Below, in pieces: positions 61,185 to 64,000 of a DNA stretch of 64,000 nt (the first letter of the stretch is position 1; each line of letters begins with the position of its first letter). The notes beneath the pieces were generated by a model. It was not told the origin of the DNA and made no database searches. It saw only the letters and a program-made list of their open reading frames with translations. Both the position numbers and the translations under genes were made by a program. This DNA is from Hyphomonas polymorpha PS728. GTDB lineage: Bacteria; Pseudomonadota; Alphaproteobacteria; Caulobacterales; Hyphomonadaceae. The stretch is taken from NCBI RefSeq assembly GCF_000685315.1, contig NZ_ARYM01000015.1:1-64000 (forward strand), read 5' to 3'.

Positions 61185-61655
61185 ATGGATCTGAAATTCG
61201 AGGTGAGCGGACGGATTGCGCGGCCAGTCGACGAGGTGTTCGAGGCGGTGGTGAACCCGGAGAAACTTTCCGGCTATTTCACGACCGGCGGCGCCAAGGG
61301 GCGGCTGGAAACGGGGGCGACGGTGACTTGGGACTTTGCCGATTTTCCCGGCGCGTTTCCGGTATATGTGGCCGAAGTAGAGAAGAACAAGCGGATCATC
61401 CTGCATTGGGATGCAGGCGATACGGCCGCAGAGCCCGGCGGCGAAGAAGGCCCCTATCGCACGCAGGTAACGATGCGGTTTGAAGCGCTGGAGGATGGCC
61501 GCACGCTGGTGACGATTGCCGAGGAAGGCTGGCGGCAAACGCCTGAGGGGCTGAAATCCGCCCTCGGCAATAAGGGCGGATGGATGCACATGCTGTGCTG
61601 CCTGAAGGCGTGGGTGGAGCATGGCATCAATCTGCGGGAAGGCATGTTCCGCTAG
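61185..61655 (+). CDS. SRPBCC/AHSA1 domain protein
   Basis: A 156-residue START/SRPBCC-fold protein: FEVSGRIARPVDEVFEAVVNPEKLSGYFTTGGAKGRLETGATVTWDF at the N-terminus and LVTIAEEGW in the C-terminal strand pattern. Such proteins have a deep cavity that binds small hydrophobic ligands. It is paired divergently with an ArsR-family regulator through a shared palindrome, so expression is probably ligand-controlled. Confidence 0.9.
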   Translation: MDLKFEVSGRIARPVDEVFEAVVNPEKLSGYFTTGGAKGRLETGATVTWDFADFPGAFPVYVAEVEKNKRIILHWDAGDTAAEPGGEEGPYRTQVTMRFEALEDGRTLVTIAEEGWRQTPEGLKSALGNKGGWMHMLCCLKAWVEHGINLREGMFR

Positions 61656-61688
61656 AAGGCCGCGCAAATCCCGTATAGTTTCGGGGCC

Positions 61689-62438
61689 ATGACCGAAACT
61701 GACGCCAAAAATCTCGCCCATATGATCCAGGTTGCCGAGCGCGTGGTGGTGTTCACCGGCGCGGGCATTTCGACCGAAAGCGGCATTCCCGACTTCCGCT
61801 CGCCTGGCGGGGTGTGGAGCAAGATGAAGCCGATCATGTTTCAGGATTTCGTCGCCTCGCGCGATGCGCGGCGGGAAGCCTGGACACGCGTGTTCAACAA
61901 GACTGCCGGCTGGACCGGGGCGGAACCGAATGCCGGGCATTATGCTGTGGCCAAGCTGGTGGAGGCGGGCAAGGTTACCAGCGTCATCACGCAGAATGTG
62001 GACAACCTGCACCAGGCCTCCGGCGTGCCGGCGGACAAGGTGATCGAGGTGCACGGCAATGCGAGCTATGCCAAATGCCTGCAATGCGGGAAGCGCTACG
62101 AGTTTGAGGCGCTGCGCCACCGCTGGGAAGCGGATGAAGACATCACCTGCATGTTCTGCACCGGCCTTGTGAAATCCGCGACCATCTCCTTCGGCCAGGC
62201 GATGCCGGAAGCGGAAATGGAACGGGCGACCGAAGAAGCGCTGCTGGCAGACCTGTTCCTCGTGCTCGGTTCCTCGCTGGTAGTCTATCCGGCGGCGGGC
62301 TTGCCGGTTGTGGCGAAGAAGGCCGGCTCACGGCTTGCCATCGTCAACCGCGAGGAAACAGACCTCGATCCGTATGCCGATCTTGTGCTGAACACGGATA
62401 TCGGGCCGTTGATGAGCGCGGTGATGGAACGGCTTTAG
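61689..62438 (+). CDS. cobB: NAD-dependent protein deacylase (sirtuin)
   Basis: A 249-residue sirtuin: NAD-binding GAGISTESGIPDFRSPGGVW (residues 20-39), ITQNVDNLHQASG, catalytic His in EVHGNA, a zinc site with CxxC pairs (KCLQCGK and CMFCTG), and FLVLGSSLVVYPAAGLP. It removes acyl groups from lysines in the cytoplasm. The gene follows the AHSA1 gene by 33 bases. The ~110 bases after it (62439-62548) hold nothing recognisable. Confidence 0.95.
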   Translation: MTETDAKNLAHMIQVAERVVVFTGAGISTESGIPDFRSPGGVWSKMKPIMFQDFVASRDARREAWTRVFNKTAGWTGAEPNAGHYAVAKLVEAGKVTSVITQNVDNLHQASGVPADKVIEVHGNASYAKCLQCGKRYEFEALRHRWEADEDITCMFCTGLVKSATISFGQAMPEAEMERATEEALLADLFLVLGSSLVVYPAAGLPVVAKKAGSRLAIVNREETDLDPYADLVLNTDIGPLMSAVMERL

Positions 62439-62548
62439 GCATCTTTGCCGGCTGCGGACAGCGACATAGAGTTTCAGGCAGCACGAAGGGCCGGACGCAG
62501 CGGGGGCTGGCCGGGGGATTTGGGCTGAGTTCGAAGTTGCGAGAATAG

Positions 62549-62935
62549 CTAGGACGTGTCGGGACGTGCGGAGAAGGTGCAGTCCCCCTTCGTCAAGGCG
62601 CTTTGCGCCTTGCCACTGGGAAAGAAAAGGTGGTGCGCATCATCAGCGCTGACGACAGCCGGGAAGTCTGACGACCAGCAGGGATCGCTCCACGGCTTTC
62701 GTGTGGGCTCGACTGGTCTGTAGGCGGAGGGGTCAGGCTGGGGGTCGCCGAGATATTCGATGTGCACGCCGCCCCACCACATCACGCGCAGCATGGCGCG
62801 GCTGCGCCCGGCGGCGCGCACTTCTTCCACAGCGCGGGCGAGCTGCCAGATCAGCACCGGCCAGAAGAAGGGATGCACGAACGCGAAATATCGCGCGAGC
62901 GCAGGTTCCTTTCTGAGGCGGGCAAGGCTGAACAT
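62549..62935 (-). CDS. Hypothetical protein (128 aa)
   Basis: The ATG at 62935 begins FSLARLRKEPALARYFAFVHP, preceded by GGCGG; the longer frame to 63067 is doubtful. The protein has one hydrophobic stretch (about 18-33) and two Trp-rich segments (MLRVMWWGGVHIEYLGD and RKPWSDPCWSS), then a polar C-terminus. No family is recognised. Confidence that it is translated is moderate. Confidence 0.5.
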   Translation of the reverse strand: MFSLARLRKEPALARYFAFVHPFFWPVLIWQLARAVEEVRAAGRSRAMLRVMWWGGVHIEYLGDPQPDPSAYRPVEPTRKPWSDPCWSSDFPAVVSADDAHHLFFPSGKAQSALTKGDCTFSARPDTS

Positions 62936-63059
62936 CCGCCAAGGATACGCCCGGCACGGGAGGGGGTGGACAAGGATTGCGGATATTTCTTGTAATTGGT
63001 TGAAATATATGAAAATTTTAGGTCCGTCGCCAGCGGGATGGGTTGGATAGGGCGGGAAG

Positions 63060-63117
63060 GCCCTCACCTCCCACGCCGTCCGGGCGCGGGCCCCTCCTCT
63101 CCCGGAGGGAGAGGGGC
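63060..63117 (+). repeat. Interspersed intergenic repeat, copy B
   Basis: This resembles the minus strand of 13960-14036: GGCCCTCACCTCCCACGC, then GCGCGGGCCCC and a C/T-rich hairpin (CTCTCCC/GGGAGAG, 63097-63113). It lies in the 240-base non-coding gap between the hypothetical gene and anmK (62936-63175) and, with copy A, marks a genome-specific repeat family. Confidence 0.55.
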
Positions 63118-63175
63118 GAGTTGCATCCAGCCTGGCTGTTCCGTGAGAGGGCGCAATGGGAAGTGAGGGGCTTCG

Positions 63176-64000
63176 TCAACCGATCATCGCGCCGCCGGTC
63201 TGCGGGGCGGGGACGCCGGTGGTGCCGGGCCAGCTGAGGGGGAGGCCGCGCGCTGTGCGGGCGGCGAGCAGAGCGAAGGCTTCGGCCTCTATTGAGTCGC
63301 CGCGCCAGCCGGCCTGCTCTGCGGTGAGCACGGTGCAGGGGCATTGGCGGGCGAGCGCGGCCATGAAGGACGGATTGTGCCGCCCACCGCCGCAGGCGAT
63401 GAGGCGGGCGGGAACCTCCGGGAGCTGACGAATACCGGCGGCGACAGCCGCGGCGGAAAATTCTGTCAGCGTGGCGGCGCCATCCTCCAGAGAAAGCCCG
63501 CGCGCCATGGAGGCGTTGAAATCATACCGGTCGAGCGATTTGGGCGGGGGCTCCTCAAACCAGTCATGGGCGAGAAGCTGGGTCAGCAGGCCCTCATGCA
63601 CACGGCCCGCAGCGGCGAGCCTGCCGCCAACATCATGCGTGCCCTTGCCGTGGCCTTCGACCCATTCATCGATGGGGCCATTGGCCGGGCCGGTGTCAAA
63701 GGCGATCAGCGTGCCATCCGCCGTGCGGGCGGTGATGTTGGCGACGCCGCCGAGATTGAGGACCACGGCCGGCTCCCCGCCGAGGCGGCGCATCAGGGCG
63801 GCGTGATAGGCCGGGGCAAGCGGCGCGCCCTGCCCGCCGGCGGCGACATCGGCGGAGCGGAAATCATAGGCGAGCGGCACGCCGAGCGCGGCCTGCATGG
63901 CGGGCGCGTCGATCAGCTGGAGGGTGGCGCCGGGCTGGCCGGGGCGCGCGCGGCGATGCAGCACCGTCTGGCCGTGGACACCGGCGAGGACGGGCCGGGG
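63176..64000 (-). CDS. anmK: Anhydro-N-acetylmuramic acid kinase, partial
   Basis: The frame enters from the right edge with GVHGQTVLHR and runs 275 codons to a stop at 63176; the N-terminal third is outside the window. Conserved AnmK segments are present: LGVPLAYDFRSADVAAGGQGAPLAPAYHAAL, VLNLGGVANIT, FDTGPANGPIDEWVE and LIACGGGRHNP. The enzyme phosphorylates anhydro-MurNAc in peptidoglycan recycling. A methionine at 63964 is internal and not the real start. Confidence 0.92.
   Translation of the reverse strand, partial: PRPVLAGVHGQTVLHRRARPGQPGATLQLIDAPAMQAALGVPLAYDFRSADVAAGGQGAPLAPAYHAALMRRLGGEPAVVLNLGGVANITARTADGTLIAFDTGPANGPIDEWVEGHGKGTHDVGGRLAAAGRVHEGLLTQLLAHDWFEEPPPKSLDRYDFNASMARGLSLEDGAATLTEFSAAAVAAGIRQLPEVPARLIACGGGRHNPSFMAALARQCPCTVLTAEQAGWRGDSIEAEAFALLAARTARGLPLSWPGTTGVPAPQTGGAMIG

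Noticed and set aside
1-64000. CRISPR array
   Set aside because: No regularly spaced repeat set of 20-40 bases was seen on either strand; the repeats found are paired or interspersed.

Overview
The window looks like chromosomal DNA of a GC-rich alphaproteobacterium, most likely a Hyphomonadaceae/Caulobacterales-type organism. Supporting signs are a full-length CtrA cell-cycle regulator with GANTC (CcrM-type) sites in its promoter, adjacent flhF/flhG genes, a thrB-orf-rnhA cluster, and many acyl-CoA, P450 and TRAP-transport genes. No database search was possible; names rest on motifs, length and context read from the sequence.

Region 1 (about 1-8984) is the distal end of an integrated mobile element. 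It ends at 8931-8984 in an exact-looking 3' fragment of a tRNA-Leu(UAA) gene, running from the anticodon loop to CCA. This is the expected duplicated attachment site, and the intact tRNA and integrase should lie to the left of the window. Cargo from left to right: a truncated membrane protein with a Cys-rich tail; a small broken-looking gene; three short proteins of mobile-element type, one of them DUF3768; an abortive-infection cassette made of an AbiEi antitoxin, an AbiEii nucleotidyltransferase toxin fused to a WYL domain and a zinc ribbon, and a 696-residue DUF4238 protein; and a second candidate toxin unit in which an R-S-E class ADP-ribosyltransferase is flanked by two small genes whose products resemble each other. 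Two copies of a roughly 90-100 bp non-coding element follow, about 8-10 bp after the stop codon, the last gene before the AbiE cassette and the last gene of that cassette. The two toxin units are the best candidates for undescribed biology here.

Region 2 (9044-29159) is ordinary chromosome: a DASS-type anion transporter, a DUF2490 outer-membrane protein, a cold-shock protein, thiolase, a DODA-type dioxygenase, a crotonase, a CinA-type protein, a class C beta-lactamase-like lipoprotein, MetAP, RadC, an ABC-F ATPase, two tandem spinster-type MFS transporters, thrB/rnhA, then ctrA downstream of flhG and flhF. FlhF has lost the key residues of its GTP-binding motifs.

Region 3 (29385-45144) is rich in catabolic genes: RluB; a cluster of two cytochromes P450, a crotonase and a DUF2855 protein; an OmpA-type lipoprotein; an amidohydrolase; an APH-like kinase/MFS/hotdog-like group; an L,D-transpeptidase-like protein; DUF3297; and a TetR repressor facing a cupin-SDR-MDR operon across a perfect palindromic operator.

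Region 4 (45166-64000) holds a 25-bp-arm inverted repeat, purD, xseA, a PaiB-like protein, a SlyD-like isomerase, DUF1801 and DUF389 proteins, a beta-hydroxyacid dehydrogenase, a short MotB-like protein, the Bpt/Ate aminoacyl-protein transferase, a TRAP transporter (dctPQ plus a frameshifted dctM) with an aminotransferase, lipoproteins, LemA, a VIT1-type transporter, an ArsR/AHSA1 pair sharing a palindrome, a sirtuin, and the C-terminal part of anmK running off the right edge.
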